64,000 bases of DNA from Symbiodinium natans (Eukaryota > Sar > Dinophyceae > Suessiales > Symbiodiniaceae), in assembly GCA_905221605.1 (NCBI GenBank), contig CAJNDS010002278.1:201756-265755 (forward strand), in the 5' to 3' direction. Positions 9,876 through 21,159 of this stretch are shown piece after piece. Every line of letters starts with the position of its first letter. Within the stretch, counting starts at the first letter, position 1. Made by a program: the position numbers and the translations under genes. Under the pieces are notes generated by a model. The model saw nothing but the letters and a program-made list of their open reading frames with translations. It did no database searches and had not been told where the DNA came from.

Positions 9876-10050
9876 TTAGTATTGGGGGAGGCGCGGGCTC
9901 GTAATTTAGTATTGGGGGGAGGCCCGGGATCGTAATTTAGTATGGGGGGAGGCGCGGGCTCGTAATTTAGTATTGGGGGGAGGTGCGGGCTCGTGGGGGG
10001 AGGCCCGGGCTCGTAATTTAGTATTGGGGGGAGGCCCGGGCTGCCCCCCC
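9876..10050. repeat. 31-32 bp GC-rich tandem repeat, left copy
   Basis: About five units of AGTATTGGGGGGAGGCCCG followed by GGCTCGTAATTT. The same unit returns at 58,690-58,870, and inverted at 61,243-61,530. Confidence 0.95.
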
Positions 10051-10059
10051 TTTTCGGAT

Positions 10060-10290
10060 TTGAATTAGTTACAGAATTTAAGTATGATGGGCAGGTTTCG
10101 GATTTATATTTTGTAAATTATTCAATTCGGCCGGGAATTCGATAATTTAAATAGTTTAAATAATGTTTAAATAATTTAAATAATGTAAATAATTTACATA
10201 ACTTAGATACCTTAAATAATCTAAATAGTTTAGATAATTTGAATTAAAAAAATAATTCGGATAATTTAAATAATTTAAATCCGAAAGGGG
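10060..10290. repeat. AT-rich drifted array
   Basis: AATAATTTAAAT-like units flanked on both sides by a G/C run and CCGAAA-type borders. No coding potential seen. Confidence 0.7.
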
Positions 10291-10309
10291 GGGGATTCTG
10301 AGTTCACGT

Positions 10310-11560
10310 TTTCACCCAAAGCGCTAAATCGCAAGGCCTGGTCCCTAAGATTTTGGGTTCAAGTTTTCCTCCAAAGACAGGGCTTGCAATTTGGCTCTTT
10401 GGAGGAAAACTTGAACCCAAAATCTTAGGGACCAGGGCTTGCGATTTGGCGCTTTGGAGGAAAACTTGAACCCAAAATCTTAGGGACCAGGGCTTGCGAT
10501 TTGGCTCTTTGGAGGAAAACTTGGGCCGAAAATCTTAGGGACCAGGGCTTGCGATTTGGCTGTTTGGATGAGAACTTGAACCCAAAATCTTATGGACCAG
10601 GGCTTGCGATTTGGCGTCCCTAAGATTTTGGGTTCAAGTTTTCCTCCAAGCAGCCAAATCGCAAGTCCTGGCCCCTAAGATGTTCGGTTCAAGTTTTCCT
10701 CCAAAGAGCCAAATCGCAAGCCCTTGTCCCTAAGCTTTTCGGCCCAAGTTTTCCCCCAAAGAGCCAAATCGCAAGCCCTGGTCCCCAAAATTTCGGGTTC
10801 AAGTTTTCCCCAAAGAGCCAAATCGCAAGCCCTGGTCCCTAAGATTTTGGGTTTAAGTTTTCCTCCAAAGAGCCAAATCGCAAGCCCTGGTCCCTAAGAT
10901 TTTGGGTTCAAGTTTTCATCCAAACAGCCAAATCGCAAGCCCTGGTCCCTAAGATTTTCAGCCCAAGTTTTCCTCCAAAGAGCCAAATCGCAAGCCCTGG
11001 TCCCTAAGCTTTTCGGCCCAAGTTTTCCTCCAAAGAGCCAAATCGCAAGCCCTGGTCCCTAAGATTTTCGGCCCAAGTTTTCCCCAAAGATCCAAATCGC
11101 AAGCCCTGGTCCCTAAGATTTTGGGTTCAAGTTTTCCTCCAAAGAGCCAAATCGCAAGCCCTGGTCCCTAAGATTTTGGGTTCAAGTTCTCATCCAAACA
11201 GCCAAATCGCAAGTCCTGGCCCCTAAGATGTTCGGTTCAAGTTTTCCTCCAAAGAGCCAAATCACAAGCCCTTGTCCCTAAGCTTTTCGGCCCAAGTTTT
11301 CCCCCAAAGAGCCAAATCGCAAGCCCTGGTCCCGAAGATTTCGGGTTCAAGTTTTCCCCGAAGAGCCAAATCGCAAGCCCTGGTCCCTAAGATTTTGGGT
11401 TCAAGTTTTCCTCCAAAGAGCCAAATCGCAAGCCCTGGTCCCTAAGATTTTCGGCCCAAGTTTTCCCCAAAGATCCAAATCGCAAGCCCTGGTCCCTAAG
11501 ATTTTGGGATCCAATTTTCCGTCAAAGCCCCAAATCGCAAGCCTTGGTCCCCGAGATACC
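10310..11560. repeat. 55-bp tandem repeat, left block
   Basis: About 22 units containing GCCAAATCGCAAGCCCTGGT and CCTAAGATTTTGGG. Units at about 10,371-10,610 are inverted relative to the rest. Some units substitute TCGGCCC for TGGGTTC, so at least two subtypes are interleaved. The family is repeated in reverse orientation at 56,585-58,690. Confidence 0.95.
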
Positions 11561-11905
11561 CGCTTCCGTTTGGAATCTAATGCATCAGCTCTTGGTTTTG
11601 GATGACGAAGAACACGCACGTATATTATAATGTAGTGCACGAAGCAAACGAAAGCATGAATTGTGCGTGCGTGTGTGAACGAGTGAATGAATAGACGAAA
11701 AAGGGCCCATTTTAACATCTTTTTATTAGGCCTTTTTCGCATTCACATCGTTCACTGTGTACTTCGTTCCATCTGGCTGTCACGCGTCACTTCTCTTCAT
11801 TTCGCGCCTTGCAAAGCCAATTAAAATTAGTCTCTTCGTAGTACTTTCCTAATGGTGCGGTCACAAAGGTCGGTTCTTGGCAATAAACGTACGAATCATT
11901 CATCA
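11560..11905. other. unique spacer between two satellites
   Basis: About 340 bp without tandem structure, joining the 55-bp and 87-bp arrays. It has tetranucleotide patches (GAATGAAT, GCGTGCGTGTGTG). No gene supported. Confidence 0.6.
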
Positions 11906-12866
11906 TTGTGTGGTATTTGCAGGACTTTTTGCAGGGCGCCAAGGGGATCCCGGCAAATTTCGACCCGCAAAGTTGTTCCTACCCTCTTCCGTTTTGTGTG
12001 GTATTTGCAGGACTTTGGCAGGGCGCCAAGGGGATCCCGGCAAATTTCGACCTGTAAAGGTTGTTCCTACCCTCTTCCGTTTTGTGTAGTATTTGCAGGA
12101 CTTTGGCCTTGGCGCCCGGCAAATTTCGACCTGCAAAGGTTGTTCCTACCCTCTTCCGTTTTGCGTGGTATTTGCAGGACTCTGGCAGGGCGCCAAGGGG
12201 ATCCCGGCAAATTTCGACCCGCAAAGTTGTTCCTACCCTCTTCCGTTTTGTGTGGTATTTGCAGGACTTTGGCAGGGCGCCAAGGGATCCCGGCAAATTT
12301 CGACCTGTAAAGGTTGTTCCTACCCTCTTCCGTTTTGTGTAGTATTTGCAGGACTTTGGCAGGGCACCAAGGGGATCCCGGCAAATTTCGACATGCAAAG
12401 TTGTTCCTACCCTCTTCCGTTTTGTGTGGTATTTGCAGGACTTTCGCAGGGCGCCAAGGGGATCCCGGCAAATTTCGACCCGCAAAGTTGTTCCTACCCT
12501 TTTCCGTTTTGTGTGGTATTTGCAGGACTTTGGCAGGGCGCCAAGGGGATCCCGCAAATTTCGACCCGCAAAGTTGTTCCTACCCTCTTCCGTATTGTGT
12601 GGTATTTGCAGGACTTTGGCAGGGCGCCAAGGGGATCCCGGCAAATTTCGACATGCAAAGTTGTTCCTACCCTCTTCCGTTTTGTGTGGTGTTTGCAGGA
12701 CTTTGGCCTTGGCGCCCGGCAAATTTCGACCTGCAAAGGTTGTTCCTACCCTCTTCCGTTTTGCGTGGTATTTGCAGGACTCTGGCAGGGCGCCAAGGGG
12801 ATCCCGGCAAATTTCGACCTGCAAAGTTGTTCCTATCATCTTATGTTTTGTGTGGTATTTGCAGGT
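11905..12866. repeat. 87-bp tandem repeat array, about 12 units
   Basis: The GCAGGACT marker recurs at about 11919, 12007, 12095, 12173, 12261, 12348, 12435, 12522, 12608, 12695, 12773 and 12861, a period of 86-88 bp with two 78-bp variants. The short variants are exactly 600 bp apart with matching neighbours, so a 600-bp block was duplicated within the array. Because 87 is 29 codons, long frames stay open on both strands; none is a gene. Confidence 0.95.
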
Positions 12867-12874
12867 CTCCAGAT

Positions 12875-13028
12875 TTACCTCTAATTAATTAAATTATTGT
12901 AAATGATTTAAACATTTTGATTTATTTAAATCAATTATTTCCACAGAATTACATTATCTAAATTAATTAAATCCGAAAACGCGAAAATCAATTTAAATAT
13001 AGTAAATAATTGAATTCTGTGGGAGTAA
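12875..13028. repeat. AT-rich segment
   Basis: AATTAATTAAAT and TTTAAAT motifs, ending AATTGAATTCTGTGGGAG. The closing motif resembles AATTAAATTCTGTCT at the edges of the right-block hairpin elements. Confidence 0.6.
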
Positions 13029-13095
13029 GCCCTGTTTCCTTTAAAACAAGGCGGTTCACCAGCACCAAATGTTCTTAGAGAATGTTTCTGAAAGT

Positions 13096-13151
13096 TTGGT
13101 ACTGTTGAACCGCCCTGTTTCCTTTAAAACAAGGCGGTTCAACAGTACCAA
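13096..13151. repeat. near-perfect hairpin
   Basis: Two 25-bp arms (13096-13120 and 13127-13151) pair with one mismatch around a 6-nt loop. The right arm core GGCGGTTCAACAGTACCAA pairs fully. A partial copy of the loop and right arm lies at 13030-13066, so this is probably a small mobile or foldback element. Confidence 0.85.
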
Positions 13152-13154
13152 TCT

Positions 13155-14655
13155 TACCCTTCTCCTTTTTTCACAATTCATACTTTTTGTTGTCCTTATT
13201 TCAAAAAGAAAAAGGGAAGGGAGAGATAAGGGAGAGAGGATCGATAAGTTCCATCTTCTCTGTGCCTTGTTTTGTCTTTCCTTCTCCTTTATTCATTTCT
13301 CTTCTATTATTGCCTTTTGCTCTTCCTGTTAAAAATGTAATCCTGTCTATTTCTCCTCCTCCTTCTCTCTCCCTCCTCTTCAACGACAAAAACACAATCA
13401 AATTAAAGTAAGAGGGGGATGGAGGCACTTTTTCCATTCTTATCCTTTTTCAATGGTTGGGGAAAGTGAGCGGGGTTGGCTGCTTGCCCGTGGCCCCCCT
13501 CCATGCTTCAGCATATCCCTCCTTTTGCCCTATCTCCTCGGTTCTTTTCATTGTTCCCAAACGGAAAAGAAAGCGAGTTCCTTTCATTTTCGTTGTTCCT
13601 CCTTTGGTTTCTTATTTCAAAGGCAAACGAACAAGAGAGAACAAAGACAAGAGAAGAAAGATGAAGACAAGTACCATCTTCTCTTTGCCATGGGCGATGG
13701 AACGGGTGTCCCTTTGGATTGTTTTCTGCATCTTCAAACGAGAGAAAAGGACGCCCCCGAGAGAAAAAACAACAACAACAACAATGTCTCTCTCTGTCTC
13801 TATCCCTGTCGCTATCGTTCTTTCTTTCGCTCTTTCTTTAGCTTTCTCTCTTTCCCTGTCCCTACCTCTATCTCTCACTCACTCATTCTCGGTCTCTCAG
13901 TCTCTCTATCTCACTCTATGCGCGATGGAAGCAGGCGCTTGCAGTACGCTTCCAGAAAAAAGGCGTCCTTGTGATCTCTCCTCTCTCACTTCCCTTTCCC
14001 TTCTCTCCGTCTATTGCCTTTCAGCTGATTAACAAACAAGAAAGGAACTTGAATGATAAAGCTGGCGACTCCTTGCACGTGGACCTTGCCGTACTTCATA
14101 TCCCACTTCTCGGCCTACCTCTTCTGTTCCTTTCCTTACCCTTCGCCTTTGTCATAATTCTTCCTTTTTGTTTTCCTTATTTCGACAAGGAAGAGGGAAG
14201 GGAGAGATAAGGGAGAGAGGATCGATAAGTTCCATCTTCTCTGTGCCTTGTTTTGTCTTTCCTTCTCCTTTATTCATTTCTCTTCTATTATTGCCTTTTG
14301 CTTTTCCTGTTAAAAATGTAATCCTGTCTATTTCTCCTCCTCCTTCTCTCTCCCGCCTCTTCAACGACAAAAAAACACAAGAAAAGGGGAAAACACAGGG
14401 GAATGGAGGCCCTTTTCTTTTCTTATCCTTTTCAATGGTTGGGGAAAGTGACGTGGCCCCTGTCCATGCTTCAGCATATCCCTCCTCTTGCCCTATCTCC
14501 TCGGTTCTTTTCATTGTTCCCAAACGGAAAAGAAAGCGAGTTCCTTTCATTTTCGTTGTTCTTCCTTTGGTTTCTTATTTCAAAGGCAAACGAACAAGAG
14601 AAGAAAGACAAGAAAGAGAGGAAAGACGAAGACGAGTACCATCTTCTCTTTGCCA
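13155..14655. repeat. pyrimidine-skewed repeat, two tandem copies
   Basis: The segment starting near 13190 (AAAGGGAAGGGAGAGATAAG) recurs from about 14,190 with over 400 bp of close identity, including TTCCATCTTCTCTGTGCC and CTCCTCGGTTCTTTTCATTG. Its reverse complement recurs in 53,880-56,580. Open frames here run in several registers and have Ser/Phe/Leu-rich low-complexity products. Confidence 0.9.
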
Positions 14656-14764
14656 TGGGCAAAGCCCGAGGGGCGCCAGGCGGGCCAGGGGGGGAGCCAG
14701 GGGGACAGGGTAGAAAGGCCCGAAACCACCGAAACTATCAAAACTATCCAACCTTGAATATAAA

Positions 14765-15140
14765 TGTGGGAGCTCAGTGTTCCAAAAACTTACAGCAAGG
14801 GGGACACTGCTTGCGATTTGTCATTTTGGAAGTTCGGTTTTGCAAAAAAAGAACAGGGGGACACTGCTTGGGATTTGTCATTTTGGGAGCTCCGTTTTTC
14901 AAAAACTTACGGGGGGCACTGCTTGCGAATTGTCATTTTGGGCGCTCAGGTTTCCAAAAGCTTTAGGGGGGACACTGCTTGCGATTCATCATTTTGGGAG
15001 CTCAGTGTTCCAAACACTTAAGGGGGACGCTGCTTGCGATTTGTCATTTTGGGAGCCCAGTTTTCCGAAAACCTTAAAGGGGACACTGCTTGCGATTTGT
15101 CATTTTGGGAGCTCCATTTTCCAAAAACTTCTTGGACATT
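14765..15140. repeat. 54-58 bp tandem repeat, diverged relative of the 55-bp family
   Basis: About six units with GCTTGCGATTTGTCATTTTG. The CTTGCGATTTG core is shared with the 55-bp family at 10,310 and 56,585; the rest differs. Confidence 0.85.
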
Positions 15141-15979
15141 CATCTTTCTTTCCGGCAAGAACAGAGCCCGAGAAGAGAGATAAGAGAGCAAGATAAGAGA
15201 GCAGAGGAGAGGATGGATGAAGGCGGTGAGAATGAATCGGGGCGCCTCCCCCTTAGTTTTTGGTTTATTTTCTTCATCATTTCTTCTCCAACATCATTTC
15301 TTCTCCACTCGGCAAGAAAGGGAAGAGAGGAGAGATGAGGAGAGTGTGTAAATAGAAGAGTGACATATTTTCATGTTTATCTCTTCCTTGTTCTTCTCCT
15401 CCTGTTATCCGACTCCTTTTTCTCCTGACAGAACCGCGCGTTAGTCAACGGTTTGTGTTGTCTGTTCCTTTCTCGCTGAATGGGAAGATCAAAAGCACAT
15501 GCTGGACAGGGGCGCAGGGGAACCGTCTTCGTCCTTGTATATATCCCCTTCTTTCTCCTTAAACGAAGGAACGGAAAAGTTGGAACGCAGGGGAGAGATT
15601 AAAGAAGGCAAAAGGACGGGAACAGGGGAACTCATCCCTGCCCTAGGGGAGAGTGGGCCTTCCAAGTACTTGCTTCTCTCTCTTCCCGTCCATGCGCGTC
15701 GCTCATCTAATGTTGTGCATTCTGAAGAGAGAGAAGAGAGGATTAGAGGATGAATGCAGTGAGACTGGGTGTGGGCACTTATCTTTGTCATCTGTTATTC
15801 CCTCCTCGTGTTTGCTTGTGCGTTCTGCTCAGAAAAGTTGGAACGCAGGGGAGGGATGAAGGCAAAATTGAGGAATAAGGGAACTCAACCGCGCTCTAGG
15901 GGAAGACGAGCCCAGGGAACTCAGGCCTGCACTAGGTCAGGGGGAGCCGAGACCCCCTTTGCAACGAACAGCTGCCCGC

Positions 15980-16004
15980 TTTCTTTCTTTCTTTCTTTCT
16001 TTCG
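15980..16004. repeat. (CTTT)n microsatellite
   Basis: About six CTTT units inside one copy of the long repeat. Confidence 0.9.
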
Positions 16005-16500
16005 AGGGGTTTGTGGGGGGAGATCCCCGCGCGCAGCCCCAAATCCGACTTCGCGAGACTGTTTGCAACTCTCTCCTCCGTAAGAAAAGCAAAGAGCAGA
16101 GAAAAAGGATGATCTTGGGTTCTTGGGCATTCATCTTTCTTTCCAGAAGAGAGATAAGAGAGCAAGATAAGAGAGCAGAGGAGAGGATGGATGTCTTCCT
16201 TGTTCTTCACCTGTTATCCGACTCCCTTCTCCTGAAAAAAATTTGTCGCATGTATGTTGTTTTCCTCTTGTTGTCTGTTCTTATCTCGTTGAATGGGTAA
16301 TTAAGGCCGAAAGAAAAAGCGCAAGAGGACAGGGAACCGTCTTCGTCCTTTGGTTTACTTCCTTTTTTCTCCCTAGAAGAATGAACAGAAAAGTTGGAAC
16401 GCAGGGGAGGGATCAAAGAACGCAAAAGGAAGGGAACACGGGAACTCATCCCTGCTCTAGGGAAAAATTAGGCCTCCCTTATGCAACAAACAAGTACTTG

Positions 16501-16582
<82 letters not shown>
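16501..16582. repeat. (CT)n microsatellite
   Basis: About forty CT units with a single TT interruption. Confidence 0.98.
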
Positions 16583-16585
<3 letters not shown>

Positions 16586-17787
16586 CACCCATGTGCTTCG
16601 CTCATCTAGCGCTCATCTAGCGTTATGCATTCTCTCCTCCACAAGCAAAACAAGAAGAGACAAAAGCTAGAAGGGAGAGAGCAGAGAGAAGAGGGAGGAT
16701 GAATGTACTGAGATTGGCTTGTCTTCTTGAATCTTCATTCTGCAAGAAGAGCACCACTTATTCCTTCCTCGTGTTTTTCTTGTACATTCTGCTCGTGGCT
16801 TCCTTTCTTTTTCTTGTTGTTATCTAGCTTGCTTAAACTCTTGTTAGTTCCTTGTGTTTTCCCCTGTTGTCTGTTCCTTTCTCGCTGAATGGGAAGATCA
16901 AAAAAACATGCTGGACAGGGGAACCGTCTTCGTCCTTGTATATACAACTTTCTGTCTCCGTAAACGAAGGAACGGAAAAGTTGGAACGCAGGGGAGAGAT
17001 TAAAGAAGGCAAGAGGAAGGGAACAGGGGAACTCATCCCTGCCCTAGGGGGAGAGTGGGCCTCCTTATGCAACAAACAACTACTTGCTTCTCTCTCCTCT
17101 TCCCGTCCATGTTCTTCGCTCATCTAGTGTTATGCATTCTCTCTCGCGCAAAAAAATCAAGAAGAGACACAAGCTAGAAGGGAGAGAGCAGAGAGAAGAA
17201 GGAGGACAGGAAGAGAACCACAGAAGAGAAAGAAGAGAGGATTAGAGGATGAATGCAGTGAGACTGAGTTTGGGCACTTATCTTTGCGATGGGATTTCAT
17301 TCCTCGTGTTTTTCCTTGTACTGTACATTCTGCTCGTGGTTTCCTCGTCCTTGTTCTTGTTTTTCTCTTTGTCTAGCTTGCTTAAACACTCTTGCTAACT
17401 CCTGTAGATAAAAAGAACATGCACAAGTGGACAAGGGAACCGTCTTCGTCCTTCTTCTTTACCCCTTCTTTCTCCTTAAAAGAACGGAACAGAACAGTTG
17501 GATGGAGCGCAGGGGAGGGACTAAAGAAGGCAAAGGAAGGGAACAGGGGAACTCGTCCCTGCTCTAGGGGGAGAGTGGGCCTCCCCTATGCAACAAACAA
17601 CTACTTGCTTCTCGCTCTTCCCGTCCATGCGCTTCGCTCATCTAGTGTTATGCATTCTCTCCTCCATAAGCAAAACAAGAAGAGACAAAAGCTAGAAGTG
17701 AGAGAGCAGAGGGAAGAGGGAGGATGAATGGGTTGAGATTGACATGTGTTCTTTATATGTAGCCATTATTCTCCTCGGTAAGAAGAG

Positions 17788-17790
<3 letters not shown>

Positions 17791-17857
<67 letters not shown>
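17791..17857. repeat. (AG)n microsatellite
   Basis: About 33 AG units, near the right edge of the left satellite block. Confidence 0.98.
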
Positions 17858-17861
<4 letters not shown>

Positions 17862-17974
17862 AGGAGACGGTGGATGAAGGTAGTGAGACTGACTTTTTCT
17901 TTGATGATTCCTTCCACTTTCCTTTTCTTCTACCCAAAGTCAAGAAAGGGAAGAGAGGAGAGGGTGTAAAGTGA

Positions 17975-18515
17975 ATAGTGACTGAATGTAACACAGTTCT
18001 ATGGTTCCTTGATCTTCTCTTGTTATCCGACCCCTTTTCTCCTCGACAACAGGAAGGAGTCATAAACCCTGGACTGTTCGTACAATCCTTTTATAACCGT
18101 TGAATGCACAACCCTAGACCATGAACCCAAAAGCCCAAAAATGTCACCTACTTTCTAGTAGCAATATGCATAATATGAAACGCAAACTACTCATTTGATA
18201 AGTGTTAATACTGTTGAAGCAAAACCCAAAGCAAGAGATCACATTATACCTAAAGGTCCATGGCACATATATATATATATATACATATAGTGTGTGTGTG
18301 TGTGTGTGTGTGTTTGTTTGTGTCGGTTGTCGAGATATGGCCAGGGATATTCAGCCATTGGCTGGACATGTGTCCACTACCCTGCAGGCTGCAAGGTTTA
18401 GGCCTCTGGGGGGGCGATCGAAAACAGCCTCGTGAATGGGGGGGGCCCTCTGTACGTGGCTAGTTGTCAACCCTAAACGCTGAAGCCGGAACCCTGAACC
18501 TTAAACCCCAAGCTA
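17975..18515. other. transition from satellite block to telomere-repeat region
   Basis: Mostly unique sequence with (TA)n then (TG)n at about 18,267-18,316, and scattered CCCTAAA-like units after 18,465. No gene supported. Confidence 0.6.
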
Positions 18516-18520
18516 CAAAG

Positions 18521-18600
18521 AAGCACTGGATCCCGAAGGATCGGTCGAATCAGTGCAACTTTGTGCTGAGCTTCCTCGAGCAACGCTGCAGTGATGACAT
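18521..18600 (+). CDS. candidate internal exon, Cys-containing
   Basis: Starts after AGCTACAAAG and reads KHWIPKDRSNQCNFVLSFL, then EQRCSDDM, with a GC donor (ACAT|GCGCGC). Two cysteines and good hydrophobic patterning make it one of the better islands. Family unknown. Confidence 0.45.
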
Positions 18601-19203
18601 GCGCGCCCCCTAAAGCTCCTATAGAGCACCAAAAGCCCCTGAAGCCATCTAATTCCGGAACCTCAAACCCTAAACCCTTAACCCCCAAGCCCCAAACCCT
18701 GAACCCTTTCAACCAGAAGCCCTGAAATCAGGAGCGGTGTTCCAGAAACCATGGCTGCTTCCCGGGCTGCATTTCGGATTTCCAGAGATTGGCAGTTTGA
18801 GGGTAGGGTTTCGGTTTTAGGGTTTAGGATTTAGGGTTTAGGGTTCAGGGTTTCTGAGTTTAGGAGTTTAGTGCTTAGGGTTCTGTAATCTGGAGACGTA
18901 GGACACAACGCCCTGAAGCAACCCTTAGGTGTGAGGTTCAATTTAGCCCGAACCGCCCGAACCCTTGGACCACGAACCCGCATACATTTGCTTGTTGGCC
19001 GGTTTAGGCTTGCTGGGGTTTGGGGTACTGTGGTGGCTTCGTTTGGCGTTTAAGGTTTCCGGTTTAGGGTTAGTACTTGTTTTTTCGGGCTCAAGCCCCT
19101 TTTGAGGAGCTGAGGATTTGGGGTGTAGGTAGCCCTAAACTCCCAGACAGCTGCAAGCCGTAAATCCCAAACCCTAAACCCGAAACCCTATAAACCCTAC
19201 AAG

Positions 19204-19259
19204 GGAGAACATCCGGAGTTTGCTGTTCCACGCTCAACCCCTGCAACCTGGCTCGGCCC
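19204..19259 (+). CDS. candidate internal exon
   Basis: AG|G acceptor AACCCTACAAGG and a consensus-like donor CCC|GTAAGA. It reads GEHPEFAVPRSTPATWLG. Confidence 0.45.
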
Positions 19260-19274
19260 GTAAGACCCAAACCT

Positions 19275-19370
19275 GCGGTGTGCGAGGGGGGGGGGAGGGG
19301 GAGGGAGGGAGGGGGGGAGGGAGGGAGGGGGAGGGAGGGAGGAAGGGAGGCGGGGGAGGGGAGGGGATAA
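19275..19370. repeat. G-rich low-complexity tract
   Basis: GGGAGGGAGG-type runs with G-quadruplex potential. Confidence 0.9.
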
Positions 19371-19622
19371 TTCGTGGCTGGCTCCCTGCACAGCCCTAAA
19401 CCCACAACATTTCAGAAACCTAAGCTCAAGATGCTTCGTCCCTAAACCTAAACCCTGAACCCCCAACCCGCAACCCGACACCCACCCTAAGGCTCTTGGG
19501 CCCTCAAACTTTAGGAATTGAGACCCCCAGAACCTTAGGAGGTACCAGTCCCTCTCTGCACGAGGGTCCATGGAGCCTATAGGGCAGAATCCTGCATGCG
19601 GCGACTGTTCGCTTGCCCCCAG

Positions 19623-19688
19623 GACCTGGGCCTCTCCGAAGAGCAGCGTAAACGACTGGACGACTTCAAGGCGTGCTGGCAATGCACG
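19623..19688 (+). CDS. candidate internal exon, 22 codons
   Basis: Strong acceptor CGCTTGCCCCCAG|G, 66 bp in phase 0, reading DLGLSEEQRKRLDDFKACWQ and then CT. The donor is ACG|GTTTAGGG, where the telomere unit itself supplies GT. Helical, charged sequence. Confidence 0.5.
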
Positions 19689-20039
19689 GTTTAGGGTTGT
19701 TGGGTTTAGGGTTGTAGGGGTTTTTAGGGTTTAGTTAGGGTTCCGGGTTTCAGTGTTTAGGGTTTTTGGGTTCAGGGTTTTAGGGTGCTGGCAATTCAAG
19801 CTTTGGGTAGTTGGGTTTAGGGGATTAGTCTTGGTTTAGGGTAGGGGTACCCCGAATATGCCCCAAGCAATATAGTCCTTATTATCGGAATCCCCCAAAA
19901 TGGGTGCCCCTATTTTCGGAAACCCTTATGTGGGTTAGTGTTACTGTTTCGGACGACCGCAACTCAGCCTAACCTGGAGTCTACATGCGCATAAACAAGT
20001 CAGATAGGCATTGTTTATATTCATAAATATGTACAGTAC

Positions 20040-20135
20040 ATATATATATATATGTATGTACGTAGGTATGTATGTAGGTATGTATGTATGTTAGTATGTA
20101 TGTGTATACATATGTATATATATATATATATTTTC
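20040..20135. repeat. (TA)n/(TATG)n microsatellite
   Basis: TATATA and GTATGTAGGTATG tracts. Confidence 0.9.
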
Positions 20136-20164
20136 TACATATGGGTTTGTTCTTTTTTGGGGCT

Positions 20165-20330
20165 CGGGTTTAGGAATGGCACACAGGTCGCACACCTGCG
20201 AAACATACCCCGAAACATACCCCCGAAACATACCCATACCCCAATTTGCAGGTGAAGTAGTGATGCCGCGAAACATACCCCGAAACATACACCACGAAAC
20301 ATGCCCCCGAAACATACCCTGAAACACCAA
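20165..20330. repeat. short tandem repeat GAAACATACCCC
   Basis: About nine copies of (C)GAAACATACCCC-like units, not related to the telomere heptamer. Confidence 0.9.
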
Positions 20331-20341
20331 CGCCTGTCGTC

Positions 20342-20370
20342 CGCCCCCCCCCCCCCCCCCCCCCCCCCCG
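20342..20370. repeat. poly-C tract
   Basis: A run of about 28 C residues, the longest C homopolymer in the window. Confidence 0.98.
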
Positions 20371-20713
20371 ATTATCGAGCAAACCTATATATATACATAT
20401 ATATATATGTGTGTAGAATGCTTTTTTTTGAGGTATACAGCTTCGTGCAATTTGCTTGTGCATGTGGCACTTCCCCGGTCATCGTGTGTATGGTTGGATG
20501 GTGGCGGTGGTGGTGGTTGGCATGCAGGCTTCATCTTTCCATTGCGAGGTGCGACAGTTCTTTCTTTCTTCTTTTGTTTATTGCATGTTCCCATCAGCGT
20601 TCGACATGTTTAGCCACCTTTGCCAGTGAAGGTGCTCCTTTCTACTCACTGTGATTGGGACACTTGACTCCACTCGCCAGCCTCGCTCTCTTACTCTCAC
20701 TCTTTGCGCTTAG

Positions 20714-20870
20714 ACTGTCTCTGTCCAAGAACCTGCGTATGGCTCCTGCCATTCTGTCCCCCGCAATGGTCAGGCTACTGCTCTTCAGCTACTAGTCCTG
20801 GCAGCCATTGTGGGGCTGTTGGGTTTCCTCGTTTGGCTTCTGTGGTCGCTGCCTCAGATGCACGGCTGTT
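20714..20870 (+). CDS. candidate exon with a transmembrane helix
   Basis: The acceptor has a very good pyrimidine tract (CGCTCTCTTACTCTCACTC, then TTTGCGCTTAG). The frame reads TVSVQEPAYGSCHSVPRNGQ, then a clear helix LLVLAAIVGLLGFLVWLLW, then SLPQMHGCW. It would anchor a type I or multipass protein. The donor is not clear; GC at CACG|GCTGTT is the best choice. Confidence 0.5.
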
Positions 20871-20895
20871 GGAGACACCCTATACCCTAGACGCT

Positions 20896-20984
20896 CAGAC
20901 CCTAAACCCTAAACCCTAAACCCTAAACCCTAAACCCTAAACCCTGAACCCTAAACCCTAAACCCTAAACCCTAAACCCTAAAC
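20896..20984. repeat. telomere-like array, C-rich
   Basis: About twelve CCCTAAA units with one CCCTGAA. Confidence 0.95.
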
Positions 20985-21028
20985 GACCGACTCCAAACCC
21001 TAAGGGGACCCTACTGTGGGGTATTTTT

Positions 21029-21159
21029 TTGGGATGTTCCCCTTCCTTAAATGGGAAATGTAATTGGGGGGGGGTACGAGAATCCCTATTGAGGACTCCT
21101 CAACCCTAGACCCTATACCTTAAGCCCTAAACTCTACCAGTAGAAGGGGGGACATCCCA
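21029..21159. repeat. MITE-like inverted repeat, GGGATGTTCCCC family
   Basis: Ends TTGGGATGTTCCCCTTCC and GAAGGGGGGACATCCCAA form a terminal inverted repeat with few mismatches. Same end sequence as the element at 43,160. Confidence 0.65.

Larger units (their letters stand above)
15150..17740. repeat. long dispersed repeat, about five copies
   Basis: A block containing GGAAAAGTTGGAACGCAGGG, then a GGGAACTCATCCCTGC-type palindromic motif and CTAGGGGAGAGTGGGCCT, recurs near 15,565, 15,830, 16,390, 16,975 and 17,490. GAAGAGAC and AGAGAGCAGAG borders separate the copies. Probably segmental copies of one element; no intact protein. Confidence 0.85.

Noticed and set aside
10310-11560. CRISPR-like direct repeats
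   Set aside because: Units abut without unique spacers and include inverted copies; a eukaryotic satellite fits.
11979-12888. Long overlapping open frames on both strands (up to 286 codons)
   Set aside because: They lie in the 87-bp array. The period is 29 codons, so any frame open in one unit is open in all. No start context and no other evidence of a gene.
13201-14713. Several 100-190 codon frames in the pyrimidine-rich repeats
   Set aside because: Low-complexity Ser/Phe/Leu products, open in several registers, conserved only as DNA between copies.
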